Shown: positions 14,048-21,647 of the stretch, one piece after another
How positions within the stretch are numbered: position 1 is the stretch's first letter
Layout: the number at the start of each line of letters is the position of its first letter
DNA from: Bacteroidetes bacterium UBA7692
GTDB lineage: Bacteria > Bacteroidota > Bacteroidia > Chitinophagales > LD1
Assembly (NCBI GenBank): GCA_002482725.1
Contig: DLGO01000110.1
Coordinates: forward strand, 1 to 21,647
Direction of reading: 5' to 3'
DNA: 21,647 bases
Made by a program: the position numbers and the translations under genes
Notes under the pieces: model-generated
The model's database searches: none
What the model was told of the DNA's origin: nothing
What the model saw: only the letters and a program-made list of their open reading frames with translations

Positions 14048-15073
14048 TTATTGCTTGTTCATCATGCTTACTACTGTATCTATCCACAGTTGGTTTGTGT
14101 TCAGGCATGGTATCAGGGTAAAGCTTTCGCCTCCTGCTTCTGTAAATATTTCGCGGCCCTCCTCTCCCATTTCTTCTATGGTTTCCAGACAATCGCTTAC
14201 AAAAGCCGGGCAAACTACCAGCACCTTCTTCACACCCTGTGAAGGTAGTTCTTTTAGCATGGCGGCAGTATATGGTTTCAGCCACGCATCTTGCCCCAAC
14301 CTGCTCTGGAACGAGAAACAGAATTTATCCTTTGGTATATTTAGTTGTTGTGCTACAAGATTTGTGGTGGTGATTACCTGATGCCGATAGCAGGTAGTAT
14401 GCGCCTGCGATGGCACCGAACAGCAATCATTTACCGCAAGGCAGTGCTTTCCGGTCATATCAGTTTTCTTCACATGGCGCTCGGGTATACCATGATAGCT
14501 GAATATAATGCGGTCGAAATCCTGTTGTATATACGGCCTGATGCTCTCTGCAAGTGCATTTATATACTGCTCTTCTTTATAAAAAGGAGATATGAACGAT
14601 AATTTATAGTTAAAACCACCGGCCGCATGCACTTCTTTGGCATGATCAACCGCTGTTTCAAAACTGCTCATGGCATAGTGCGGATATAAAGGCAAGGCAC
14701 ATACCTCCTGCACATTGGGGTATTTGGCAGCAATGTTATTTAGAACAGATGCCACGTCGGGTTTACCATAGCGCATAGCCAGCTCTACCGGAAAGTCTGC
14801 CGCGGCACCCACTGCCTGCTGCAGCTGTTTAGAAATATGGATAAGCGGCGAACCATCTTTGGTCCAGATACTCTTATACTTTTCGGCCGATTTGGGCGCC
14901 CGGAATGGCACAATAATACCCCGCACCAACAGCAAACGGAGAAAATAGGGTATATCAATTACCTTTCCATCCATCAAAAATTGTGTAAGGTATTTGCGCA
15001 AATCAGGCACCGAAGTGCTGTCCGGCGAACCTAAGTTCATCAATAACCAGACTTTAGTAACATCTTTATTCAT
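14048..15073 (-). CDS. hemH: Ferrochelatase
   Basis: The start at 15073 (MNKDVTKVWLLMNLGSPDS) is chosen; the longer open frame to 15415 runs through the promoter region and into hemA. The 341-residue enzyme inserts ferrous iron into protoporphyrin IX to make protoheme. Motifs seen are LMNLGSPDS (11-19), FSYHGIPERH (191-200) with catalytic His 194, and FVSDCLETIEEM (291-302) with the conserved Glu 297. Four Cys (211, 217, 218 and 228) cluster in a segment after the catalytic His and could hold an iron-sulfur cluster, as shown for some other bacterial ferrochelatases. It is first in the leftward hemH-hemG operon and divergent from hemA. Confidence 0.95.
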   Translation of the reverse strand: MNKDVTKVWLLMNLGSPDSTSVPDLRKYLTQFLMDGKVIDIPYFLRLLLVRGIIVPFRAPKSAEKYKSIWTKDGSPLIHISKQLQQAVGAAADFPVELAMRYGKPDVASVLNNIAAKYPNVQEVCALPLYPHYAMSSFETAVDHAKEVHAAGGFNYKLSFISPFYKEEQYINALAESIRPYIQQDFDRIIFSYHGIPERHVKKTDMTGKHCLAVNDCCSVPSQAHTTCYRHQVITTTNLVAQQLNIPKDKFCFSFQSRLGQDAWLKPYTAAMLKELPSQGVKKVLVVCPAFVSDCLETIEEMGEEGREIFTEAGGESFTLIPCLNTNQLWIDTVVSMMNKQ

Positions 15074-15229
15074 AATTCCTGCTGCAACATTAATCCGAAT
15101 AAAACCTTCTACAACGCGCAATAGTTCGTTTTTACCGCTAAAAAAGTTTTTATGACAATTCCCTGACTTTGACAATGCCATTGGATTAAAAGCTAATTTT
15201 ACTTTCGCATCGTAATCGGGAAGGTATAA
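15074..15229. promoter_or_regulatory. Divergent control region between hemH and hemA
   Basis: This 156-base region must drive both heme operons. For hemA the best candidate is TTG (15181-15183), then 16 bases, then TACTTTCG (15200-15207), one mismatch from TAnnTTTG. A sigma-70-like TTGACA (15169-15174) is followed after 17 bases by GCTAAT, and this could also act. AAGG at 15221-15224 may help the hemA ATG at 15230. No clear operator, heme-responsive motif or riboswitch was recognised. Confidence 0.4.
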
Positions 15230-16465
15230 ATGCACAAGATGGGGGTTGAGCAATTTAAAGTTATAGGTATAAATCATCAAACGGCACCTGCTAATATCAG
15301 GGGTTTGTTTTCGGTAAATGAGCAGCAGCACCTGTCTATTTTGCACAAAAGCGATAAAGACCTGTTTGTACTGTCTACCTGCAACCGTACAGAAGTGTAT
15401 GGTTTCTTCGAGCATTCTGCCGATATGATTTCCCTGTTGCTAAGCGAAACCAAGGCAGACAGGGCCACCTTTTACCTTCATGGGTTTTGCTACAATGGTT
15501 TTGAAGCCATTTCCCATTTGTTTAAGGTTGCTTCCGGTATCGATAGCCAGCTACTGGGCGACTACGAGATTACAGGTCAACTTAAAAAAGCTGTAAAGTT
15601 TGCCCGTGAAGCCAAAGGCATAAGCGGATTGCTGGATAAAATCATTAACTCGGCCATACAAACTTCGCGTACCGTGCGCGGCGAAACAAAAATAAGCTCT
15701 GGCACTGTTTCCCTGTCGTATGCAGCAGCCAAATACATCGTGAACAATGTAACAGACGCTGCCAATAAAAAGTATGTGTTGGTAGGCACAGGCAAAATAG
15801 GCAAGCATACCTGCATGCACCTGATGCAGCAATTGGGCACAAAAAATATTACCCTCATTAACCGCACTGCATCCAAGGCTACTGAAATAGCAGATGCATT
15901 GCAATTACAAACAGATACCTGGAACAACCTGGCACAACAGGTAAATGATGCTGATGTGGTAATAGTTGCTACTAATGCACCGGACAAGGTCATAACCTCC
16001 GGTATGTGTCAAGTAAACAAGCCTCGTGTGTTTATAGACCTTTCGGTACCTGCAAATATTGATGACAACGTAAAGAACATGGAAGGGAGCGTTCTTCTGG
16101 ACGTAGACCTTTTATCCAAAATACAGGATGATAGCCTGAAAGCCCGCAAAGAAGACCTGCCATTGGCGCTATGCATTATAGATGCACAACTGGAGGAGTT
16201 CAGGCGCTGGTACAGCATACACAAGTACAACGAAGTACTGCGCCAGCTGGAAAACAAAATAGCACTGGAAGGCTTGCAACAGATACACAACATGTTTGCC
16301 GTAGAACCCGCACAAAAGAAACTGCTGCACGAAAACAGCGAAAGCATTTCTGAAAGGATAAAAAATGCATTTGCATTTCGCGTAAACGACCATGCACACG
16401 CCGACAATTACCTGGCCCTCCTGAATAATATTATAGAAACCCACCCTTCATTTTCGCTGAACTAA
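15230..16465 (+). CDS. hemA: Glutamyl-tRNA reductase
   Basis: A 411-residue NADPH-dependent enzyme that reduces glutamyl-tRNA to glutamate-1-semialdehyde, the first committed step of the C5 heme pathway. The catalytic Cys 51 lies in STCNRTEVYGF (49-59). The substrate region SGIDSQLLGDYEITGQLKKA (102-121) is clear, with Asp where many bacteria have Glu (GDYEI, 110-114). The NADPH site is VLVGTGKIGKHT (183-194). The ATG at 15230 follows an AAGG stretch at suitable spacing; the ATG at 15239 (MGVEQFKVIG) is also possible. It is the first gene of the rightward heme operon; hemC starts one base after its stop. In other bacteria this enzyme is often a point of heme feedback control. Confidence 0.95.
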   Translation: MHKMGVEQFKVIGINHQTAPANIRGLFSVNEQQHLSILHKSDKDLFVLSTCNRTEVYGFFEHSADMISLLLSETKADRATFYLHGFCYNGFEAISHLFKVASGIDSQLLGDYEITGQLKKAVKFAREAKGISGLLDKIINSAIQTSRTVRGETKISSGTVSLSYAAAKYIVNNVTDAANKKYVLVGTGKIGKHTCMHLMQQLGTKNITLINRTASKATEIADALQLQTDTWNNLAQQVNDADVVIVATNAPDKVITSGMCQVNKPRVFIDLSVPANIDDNVKNMEGSVLLDVDLLSKIQDDSLKARKEDLPLALCIIDAQLEEFRRWYSIHKYNEVLRQLENKIALEGLQQIHNMFAVEPAQKKLLHENSESISERIKNAFAFRVNDHAHADNYLALLNNIIETHPSFSLN

Positions 16466-16466
16466 G

Positions 16467-17387
16467 ATGGACAAGTTGCTGAGGATAGGAACGCGGGAGA
16501 GCAGGCTGGCATTGTTTCAGGCAGAAAAAGTAAAAACATTATTAGCAGAAAAGAATACTAAAAGTGTATTGCACCCGATAAAAAGCGAAGGCGATATTAA
16601 CCTTACCGTTCCATTGTACGAATTGGGCGTACAGGGTATTTTTACCAAAACACTGGATATAGCTTTACTTAATAAAGACATTGACATAGCAGTACATTCG
16701 CTAAAAGACGTGCCAACGGCCCTGGCCAAGGGACTTTGCATAGCAGCCGTACTAAAACGCGATGCAGTAGAAGATGTATTGGTGCTGAACCCGTCTAAAA
16801 CTCCTGAAGACCTTAAAAATGCCGATGCAGTGATTGCCACCAGCAGCCTGCGCCGCAAGGCACAATGGCTGAAGCGTTACCCGCAACACAGTATAGAATC
16901 TTTAAGGGGCAATGTAATTACGCGCCTGGCCAAAATAGAAGAGCACAACTGGCACGGTGCAATATTTGCCAAGGCAGGTCTTGAGCGCATTGATGCATTG
17001 CCCGAAAACTACATACAGCTCGACTGGATGATACCGGCACCTGCGCAGGGCGCTATAGCCGTGGTGTGCAGAGAAGATGACCTGCATATACGCGATATAT
17101 TAGCAGCAATAAACGATGCAAGCACCGCGCTGTGTACCACCATAGAGCGCAACTTTATGCGTGCGCTGCATGCAGGCTGTACAGCACCTGTAGGTGCAGT
17201 TGCAAGAATAACCGGCAATAGCTTATCTTTGAAAGTAAACGTATGCTCAACCAATGGTCAGCAATGCGTGGAACTGGATCTGAGCTTCGAACCACACCAA
17301 TATGGCACCGCCGGAGAATCAGCAGCAAATTCGATTTTAGGATTGGGTGCAGATAAAATCCTGGAATCATTACGAGCCAATAGTTAG
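16467..17387 (+). CDS. hemC: Hydroxymethylbilane synthase (porphobilinogen deaminase)
   Basis: A 306-residue enzyme that joins four porphobilinogen units into the linear tetrapyrrole hydroxymethylbilane. Motifs seen are RIGTRESRLALFQAEKV (6-22), the catalytic loop VHSLKDVPT (76-84) with Asp 81, ATSSLRRKAQW (124-134), SLRGNVITRL (145-154), PAPAQGAIAV (190-199) and the cofactor-attachment Cys 238 in LHAGCTAPVGA, which holds the dipyrromethane primer. It starts one base after the hemA stop and is followed 8 bases later by hemD. Length and motif order are normal for the family. Confidence 0.96.
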   Translation: MDKLLRIGTRESRLALFQAEKVKTLLAEKNTKSVLHPIKSEGDINLTVPLYELGVQGIFTKTLDIALLNKDIDIAVHSLKDVPTALAKGLCIAAVLKRDAVEDVLVLNPSKTPEDLKNADAVIATSSLRRKAQWLKRYPQHSIESLRGNVITRLAKIEEHNWHGAIFAKAGLERIDALPENYIQLDWMIPAPAQGAIAVVCREDDLHIRDILAAINDASTALCTTIERNFMRALHAGCTAPVGAVARITGNSLSLKVNVCSTNGQQCVELDLSFEPHQYGTAGESAANSILGLGADKILESLRANS

Positions 17388-17395
17388 CAATTGTG

Positions 17396-18109
17396 ATGAA
17401 GATTCTGAGTACGAAACAACTGGCACCCTACCTTACGCAAAAATACGCAAACCCCTATACGAGCCTTCAGGCGGTGGATTTTATAGAAATCCAGCCGCTG
17501 CGTATTACCAAATCCAGCCTGGTAGAAATTGTGCTGGTTAAAGACTCGCATCTGATATTTACCAGCAGCAATGCGGTAAGCATTATCAGCAAGCTATTGG
17601 AAGATATTTATATACCCGAAAAAAGCGTGCAGATATGGTGTACCGAAGGCCGCACCGCGTTACTGGCACGGGAGAATTTTCCTAACCAATTGGTTTACAC
17701 CGAAAGGAACTCTGAAGGGCTTGCCACATATATATCTACCAGGCATATACCGGGCAACTACTTTTACTTTTGTGGCGAAAAAAGGCTGGATACCCTGCCT
17801 GGCTTATTGACCAGGCATCATATTCCATTCAAGGAAATTATGTGCTACAACACCAGGTATACCCCGGTTAAAATAGAGGAGCCGTTCGATGCCGTGCTCT
17901 TCTTCAGCCCCAGCGGAGTAGAATCTTTTTTCAGCATGAATACGCTCAACAGCCATGTAATATGCTGTGCCATAGGCGAAACAACAGCGCGCAGCGTAAG
18001 TAAACACTGCAACAACAAACTGGTAATAGCAGACGAAAGCACTCCCGAATTCTTAATTACAAAGGTGATAGAAACCTACAAACAGGATAATAATGACACT
18101 ACAAAATGA
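17396..18109 (+). CDS. hemD: Uroporphyrinogen-III synthase
   Basis: A 237-residue protein with two alpha/beta lobes; it converts hydroxymethylbilane to uroporphyrinogen III by inverting the D ring. The family is poorly conserved in sequence, so the call depends on length, weak motifs such as DSHLIFTSSNAVSII and FDAVLFFSPSGVESFF, and its place between hemC and hemE. The ATG at 17396 is preferred over the GTG one codon earlier; it lies 8 bases after the hemC stop. The last 17 bases overlap hemE, which indicates coupled translation. Confidence 0.85.
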   Translation: MKILSTKQLAPYLTQKYANPYTSLQAVDFIEIQPLRITKSSLVEIVLVKDSHLIFTSSNAVSIISKLLEDIYIPEKSVQIWCTEGRTALLARENFPNQLVYTERNSEGLATYISTRHIPGNYFYFCGEKRLDTLPGLLTRHHIPFKEIMCYNTRYTPVKIEEPFDAVLFFSPSGVESFFSMNTLNSHVICCAIGETTARSVSKHCNNKLVIADESTPEFLITKVIETYKQDNNDTTK

Positions 18110-19118
18110 CCTATTGCTGAAAGCCCTGAAAGGCGAAACAGTACAAAGGCCACCGGTATGGATGATGAGGCAGGCAGGCCGTTTCCTACCCGACTACATG
18201 AAGCTGAAAGAGAAGTATGATTTCTTTACCCGTGTGGAAACACCGGAGCTGGCAGCAGAAATTACCGTGATGCCTGTAAACCAGATTGGCGTAGATGCAG
18301 CTATCCTTTTCTCTGACATATTGGTAGTACCTCAAGCCATGGGCCTGCAGGTGCTGATGGAGGAACGCAAAGGCCCTTCGCTGCCCGACCCTATAAAAAC
18401 AGTGGACGACCTGAAACGCATTTGCGTGCCGGATGTGCACGACAGGTTGCATTACGTAATGGGCGCTATTAAGGCTACCAAACAAAGCCTGAACGGCGCA
18501 GTGCCGCTTATCGGCTTTGCCGGCGCGCCATGGACACTACTATGCTATATGGTAGAAGGCAAGGGCAGCAAAACATTTGACCAGGCAAAGCAGTTCTGCT
18601 ATACACAGCCGGAACTGGCACACACCCTGCTGCAAATGATAACCGACACTACTATAGCTTACCTGAAAGCGCAGGTTGAGGCAGGTGTTAACTGTGTGCA
18701 GGTTTTCGATAGCTGGGGCGGCTTGTTGGATAAAGAAGATTTTGCCAAATATTCACTGGCATATATAGACCAGATAGTAAAGGCGCTTCGTCCGCTTAGC
18801 CCTGTTACCGTATTTGCCAAAGGTGTATGGCATAGCCTTACAGAACTGGAGAACACCGGGGCCAGCGCACTAGGGCTGGATTGGGCAAACACCCCGGGCT
18901 TTGCCCGCGCCAACACCTGCAACATTACATTGCAGGGTAACTACGACCCGGCAAAGCTGTTGCAGTCACCCGCCAAAATAACAAAGGATGTGCACCAGAT
19001 GATAGATGCATTTGGCGTGCAGCGCTACATTGTAAACCTGGGGCATGGCATATTGCCCAATGTACCCGTAGAAAACGGAAAAGCCTTTGTAGAAGCTGTA
19101 AAAAGCTATAAAGCCTAA
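18093..19118 (+). CDS. hemE: Uroporphyrinogen decarboxylase
   Basis: A 341-residue TIM-barrel enzyme that removes four carboxyl groups from uroporphyrinogen III to give coproporphyrinogen III. The N-terminal signature RPPVWMMRQAGRFLPDY (19-35) carries the substrate-binding Arg 26 and Arg 30. AILFSDILVVPQAMG (70-84) carries the catalytic Asp 75. GFAGAPWTLLCYMVEG (141-156) and the C-terminal VNLGHGILPN segment are also typical. The start codon lies inside the end of hemD, and hemF begins 5 bases after its stop. No unusual residues were seen. Confidence 0.96.
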   Translation: MTLQNDLLLKALKGETVQRPPVWMMRQAGRFLPDYMKLKEKYDFFTRVETPELAAEITVMPVNQIGVDAAILFSDILVVPQAMGLQVLMEERKGPSLPDPIKTVDDLKRICVPDVHDRLHYVMGAIKATKQSLNGAVPLIGFAGAPWTLLCYMVEGKGSKTFDQAKQFCYTQPELAHTLLQMITDTTIAYLKAQVEAGVNCVQVFDSWGGLLDKEDFAKYSLAYIDQIVKALRPLSPVTVFAKGVWHSLTELENTGASALGLDWANTPGFARANTCNITLQGNYDPAKLLQSPAKITKDVHQMIDAFGVQRYIVNLGHGILPNVPVENGKAFVEAVKSYKA

Positions 19119-19123
19119 ACAGC

Positions 19124-20038
19124 ATGAGCAGTATTAAGGAGCAGTTTACCGCATACATTCATCAATTGCAGAACGAAATCTGCAGCGCACTGGAAGCTGT
19201 GGATGGGTCAGCGCGCTTTCAGGAAGATAAATGGGAACGCCAAGAAGGTGGTGGCGGCATTACGCGCGTAATAGAGGATGGAGCGGTTTTCGAAAAAGGC
19301 GGTGTCAATACCTCGGTAGTGCATGGCAAGCTTCCCGAAGCTATGATGCAGAACCTGAGCGTAAGCAATGCCAATTTCTATGCCTGCGGCCTGTCGCTGG
19401 TGCTGCACCCATACAGCCCTATGGTGCCTACCGTACATGCCAATTTCAGGTACTTTGAGCTATACGATGAGCAGGGCAACATAGCCGATGCGTGGTTTGG
19501 CGGTGGTGCAGACCTTACACCATACTACCTTTTCGAAGAGGATGGGCAACACTTTCACCGTACCTTCAAAAACAGTTGCGACAAGCATGGCGCGCACTTT
19601 TACCCCGACTTCAAAAAGCACTGCGATAACTACTTTGTAAATAAGCACCGCAACAATGAGCGCCGCGGGCTGGGTGGAATATTTTTTGACTATTGCCGCG
19701 CCACGCAGGATTTTGACCTTACCCAATGGATGAAATTCACCATGGATATGGGCAACAGCTTTTTGCCTGCCTACCTGCCCATTGCCGAAAAGCGCAAACA
19801 TTTGGAATACACGCCACAGCAAAAGGACTGGCAGCTCTACCGCCGCGGCAGATATGTGGAGTTTAACCTGATACACGACAGAGGAACCCTCTTCGGCCTT
19901 AAAACCAATGGTCGCATAGAGAGTATTTTAATGAGTTTGCCTCCTGTTGTTAAGTGGAAGTATAACTTTGCACCCGAACAGGATAGCGCAGAAGAAAAGC
20001 TGCTGCGCATTTTGCAACAACCCATAGAATGGGCATAA
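19124..20038 (+). CDS. hemF: Coproporphyrinogen-III oxidase, oxygen-dependent
   Basis: A 304-residue enzyme that oxidatively decarboxylates two propionates of coproporphyrinogen III, using O2, to make protoporphyrinogen IX. Conserved blocks are KWERQEGGGGITRVIEDG (36-53), FEKGGVNTS (56-64), HANFRYFEL (105-113) with the likely catalytic His 105, WFGGGADLTPYY (124-135), NERRGLGGIFFDY (178-190) and the C-terminal GRYVEFNLIHDRGT and LKTNGRIESILMSLPP. It is unrelated to the radical-SAM HemN, so it requires oxygen. It lies between hemE (5-base gap) and hemB (10-base gap). Confidence 0.96.
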   Translation: MSSIKEQFTAYIHQLQNEICSALEAVDGSARFQEDKWERQEGGGGITRVIEDGAVFEKGGVNTSVVHGKLPEAMMQNLSVSNANFYACGLSLVLHPYSPMVPTVHANFRYFELYDEQGNIADAWFGGGADLTPYYLFEEDGQHFHRTFKNSCDKHGAHFYPDFKKHCDNYFVNKHRNNERRGLGGIFFDYCRATQDFDLTQWMKFTMDMGNSFLPAYLPIAEKRKHLEYTPQQKDWQLYRRGRYVEFNLIHDRGTLFGLKTNGRIESILMSLPPVVKWKYNFAPEQDSAEEKLLRILQQPIEWA

Positions 20039-20048
20039 CAGACACTAT

Positions 20049-21023
20049 ATGATATTACAGAACAGACCACGTATACTAAGAAAATCCAGCGCTGTACGCA
20101 GCCTTGTAGCCGAAACCATATTGCGCCCGTCGGACTTTATTATGCCATTGTTTTTGGTAGAAGGAAGTGGTGTAAAGGAGGAAATAGCCTCGCTGCCAAA
20201 CTACTACCGAATGAGCCTTGATATAGCCCAGCAAGAGGTGAAAGAGCTATGGGGCATGGGACTGAAATCGGTATTGCTGTTTGTAAAAGTACCGGAACAT
20301 AAAAAAGACAATGCAGGCGAAGAAGCGCTGAACCCTAACGGGCTGATGCAGCAAGCAATAAAGGCAATAAAAGACGTGTGCCCCGGCATGGTGGTAATGA
20401 CCGATGTGGCACTGGATCCTTACTCCTCATTCGGGCACGATGGCATAGTAGAGCATAAAAAAATAGTGAACGATGCTACAGTAGAAGTGCTGGCTGCCAT
20501 GAGCGTGAGCCACGCCGAAGCAGGGGCCGATTTTGTAGCGCCCAGCGATATGATGGACGGCCGCATAGGCGCCATACGCGAAGCGCTGGAAGAGAACTAC
20601 TTTGTAAACACAGGCATTATGAGCTATGCCGCCAAGTATGCCTCTTGCTTTTATGGGCCATTCCGCGATGCGCTGGACAGCGCGCCGGGCTTTGGCGATA
20701 AAAAGACCTACCAGATGGATTACGCCAATGCGCGCGAAGCCATGCGCGAAGTAGAACTGGATGTGCTGGAAGGCGCGGATATAGTAATGGTGAAACCTGC
20801 CCTATCCTACCTGGACATAATAGCACAGACCAGGCAGCAGGTAAACATACCCGTAGCGGCCTACAGCGTAAGCGGCGAATATGCCATGATAAAAGCCGCG
20901 GCCAAAGCCGGCTTGCTAAACGAAGATGCTGCCATAGTAGAAACCCTGACCTCTATAAAACGCGCCGGCGCCGACCTTATCGCCACTTACTTTGCCAAAG
21001 ACATTATAAAACTGATTTCATAA
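20049..21023 (+). CDS. hemB: Delta-aminolevulinic acid dehydratase (porphobilinogen synthase)
   Basis: A 324-residue TIM-barrel enzyme that condenses two 5-aminolevulinate molecules into porphobilinogen. The Schiff-base Lys pair is present: K196 in SYAAKYAS and K249 in MVKPA. The metal-site segment reads DVALDPYSSFGHDG (119-132), with Asp and Ala where zinc enzymes have Cys, so this is the magnesium-type or metal-independent class. PSDMMDGRIGAIR (165-177) is also a clear signature. It starts 10 bases after hemF and ends 10 bases before hemL. Although it acts early in the pathway, it is encoded late in the operon. Confidence 0.96.
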   Translation: MILQNRPRILRKSSAVRSLVAETILRPSDFIMPLFLVEGSGVKEEIASLPNYYRMSLDIAQQEVKELWGMGLKSVLLFVKVPEHKKDNAGEEALNPNGLMQQAIKAIKDVCPGMVVMTDVALDPYSSFGHDGIVEHKKIVNDATVEVLAAMSVSHAEAGADFVAPSDMMDGRIGAIREALEENYFVNTGIMSYAAKYASCFYGPFRDALDSAPGFGDKKTYQMDYANAREAMREVELDVLEGADIVMVKPALSYLDIIAQTRQQVNIPVAAYSVSGEYAMIKAAAKAGLLNEDAAIVETLTSIKRAGADLIATYFAKDIIKLIS

Positions 21024-21033
21024 AATAAGGTAC

Positions 21034-21647
21034 ATGTATTCTAAAAGCGAAGCGCTGTTCAGCAGGGCCAAAAATGTAATCCCCGGTGGTGTAAACTCGC
21101 CTGTACGCGCTTTTAAAAGCGTGGGCGGCACACCCGTATTCCTGCAAAAGGCGGCAGGCGCTTACCTGTATGATGTGGATGGCAACAAGTATATTGACTA
21201 CATCAACTCATGGGGCCCCATGATAATGGGCCATGCCTATGAGCCTGTGGTGAAAGCCATACAGGAATACGCAACGCACAGCACCAGCTTTGGCGCGCCT
21301 ACAGAATTGGAAATAGACATAGCCGAATTGATAGTAGGCATGGTTCCGAACATAGAGCAGGTGCGCATGGTAAACTCGGGCACAGAAGCATGCATGACAG
21401 CCCTGAAGCTGGCACGCGGCTATACGGGCCGCAACAAGCTTATAAAGTTCGAGGGCAACTACCACGGCCACGCGGCACCTTTTCTGGTAAAGGCAGGCAG
21501 CGGACTTGCTACCCTGGGCATACAAAACTCCCCCGGCGTTACCGAAGGTTGCGCGCAGGATACCCTTACCGCGCCTTACAATGACCTTGCCGCGGTAGCG
21601 CAACTGGTGGCCGCGCATAAAAATGAGATAGCCGCCATAATACTAGA
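21034..21647 (+). CDS. hemL: Glutamate-1-semialdehyde 2,1-aminomutase (partial, runs off right edge)
   Basis: The first 204 codons are present, open to the window's end. The PLP-dependent enzyme moves the amino group of glutamate-1-semialdehyde to make 5-aminolevulinate, the product used by HemB. Motifs seen are GGVNSPVRAF (18-27), DVDGNKYIDYINSWGPMIMGH (47-67), the PLP-phosphate region VNSGTEACMTALKLAR (113-128) and GNYHGH (141-146). The Lys that holds PLP lies beyond the edge. An AAGG stretch just before the ATG, 10 bases after hemB, may act as ribosome-binding site. Confidence 0.95.
   Translation, partial: MYSKSEALFSRAKNVIPGGVNSPVRAFKSVGGTPVFLQKAAGAYLYDVDGNKYIDYINSWGPMIMGHAYEPVVKAIQEYATHSTSFGAPTELEIDIAELIVGMVPNIEQVRMVNSGTEACMTALKLARGYTGRNKLIKFEGNYHGHAAPFLVKAGSGLATLGIQNSPGVTEGCAQDTLTAPYNDLAAVAQLVAAHKNEIAAIIL

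Noticed and set aside
15085..15114. A TTG, 19-base spacer, TAATGTTG promoter-like layout on the minus strand before hemH
   Set aside because: It would put the transcript start only about 5 bases before the hemH ATG, and the -7 box has a mismatch. It was kept out of the feature list as unproven.
15074..15415. N-terminal extension of the ferrochelatase reading frame
   Set aside because: It crosses the divergent control region and the start of hemA; the ferrochelatase fold begins at the ATG at 15073.
1..21647. CRISPR arrays, insertion sequences, tRNA or rRNA genes, and replication origin signals
   Set aside because: No regularly spaced repeats, transposase-like ORFs, cloverleaf-like folds or conserved rRNA segments were recognised on either strand.

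Overview
The window looks like chromosomal DNA of an aerobic member of the Bacteroidota, possibly a Chitinophagaceae or Sphingobacteriia relative. Four things point there. Exact or near-exact TAnnTTTG promoter -7 boxes occur upstream of several genes. Good Shine-Dalgarno sequences are largely absent. The DoxX-type membrane protein is of a Bacteroidota kind. The heme genes lie in the order hemA-C-D-E-F-B-L. No rRNA, tRNA, CRISPR array or insertion sequence was found. The window opens inside one gene (left edge, minus strand) and closes inside hemL (right edge, plus strand).

Left third (1 to about 6030) is AT-richer and looks like an accessory patch. It starts with two tandem, nearly identical-ended minus-strand genes resembling Imm26-type immunity proteins. 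Next come three photolyase/cryptochrome-family genes in a row on the plus strand, each of a different subtype. All three are unusual: one appears to have its two domains in reversed order, one lacks the usual flavin-pocket signature, and one belongs to the iron-sulfur photolyase family but lacks most cluster cysteines. A DinB-like gene and a small exported or lipoprotein gene broken by an in-frame TAA close this part.

Middle (6009 to about 12700) holds single genes and small units. These are a GC-rich nitronate monooxygenase gene with its own promoter inside an inverted repeat, and a divergent pair made of an NmrA-like oxidoreductase and an HxlR-type regulator with overlapping promoters and AAGTA/TACTT operator-like sites. 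They are followed by a remnant of what may be an SRPBCC gene, an eIF1/SUI1-like gene, a DinB plus GNAT pair, a DoxX/thioredoxin-like membrane protein ending in a strong hairpin, and an OppB-type ABC permease without partner genes in view.

Right part (12695 to the end) is a heme factory. hemH and hemG (HemY type) are read leftward; hemA, hemC, hemD, hemE, hemF, hemB and hemL are read rightward from a shared 156-bp control region. Together they encode every step from glutamyl-tRNA to protoheme by the C5 and protoporphyrin-dependent route. The rightward genes are 1 to 10 bases apart or overlap, so they are almost certainly one operon. HemF and HemY-type HemG both use oxygen, which fits an aerobic life. 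The most unusual biology is in the photolyase trio; the rest is mostly standard metabolism with some interesting regulatory and decay signals.
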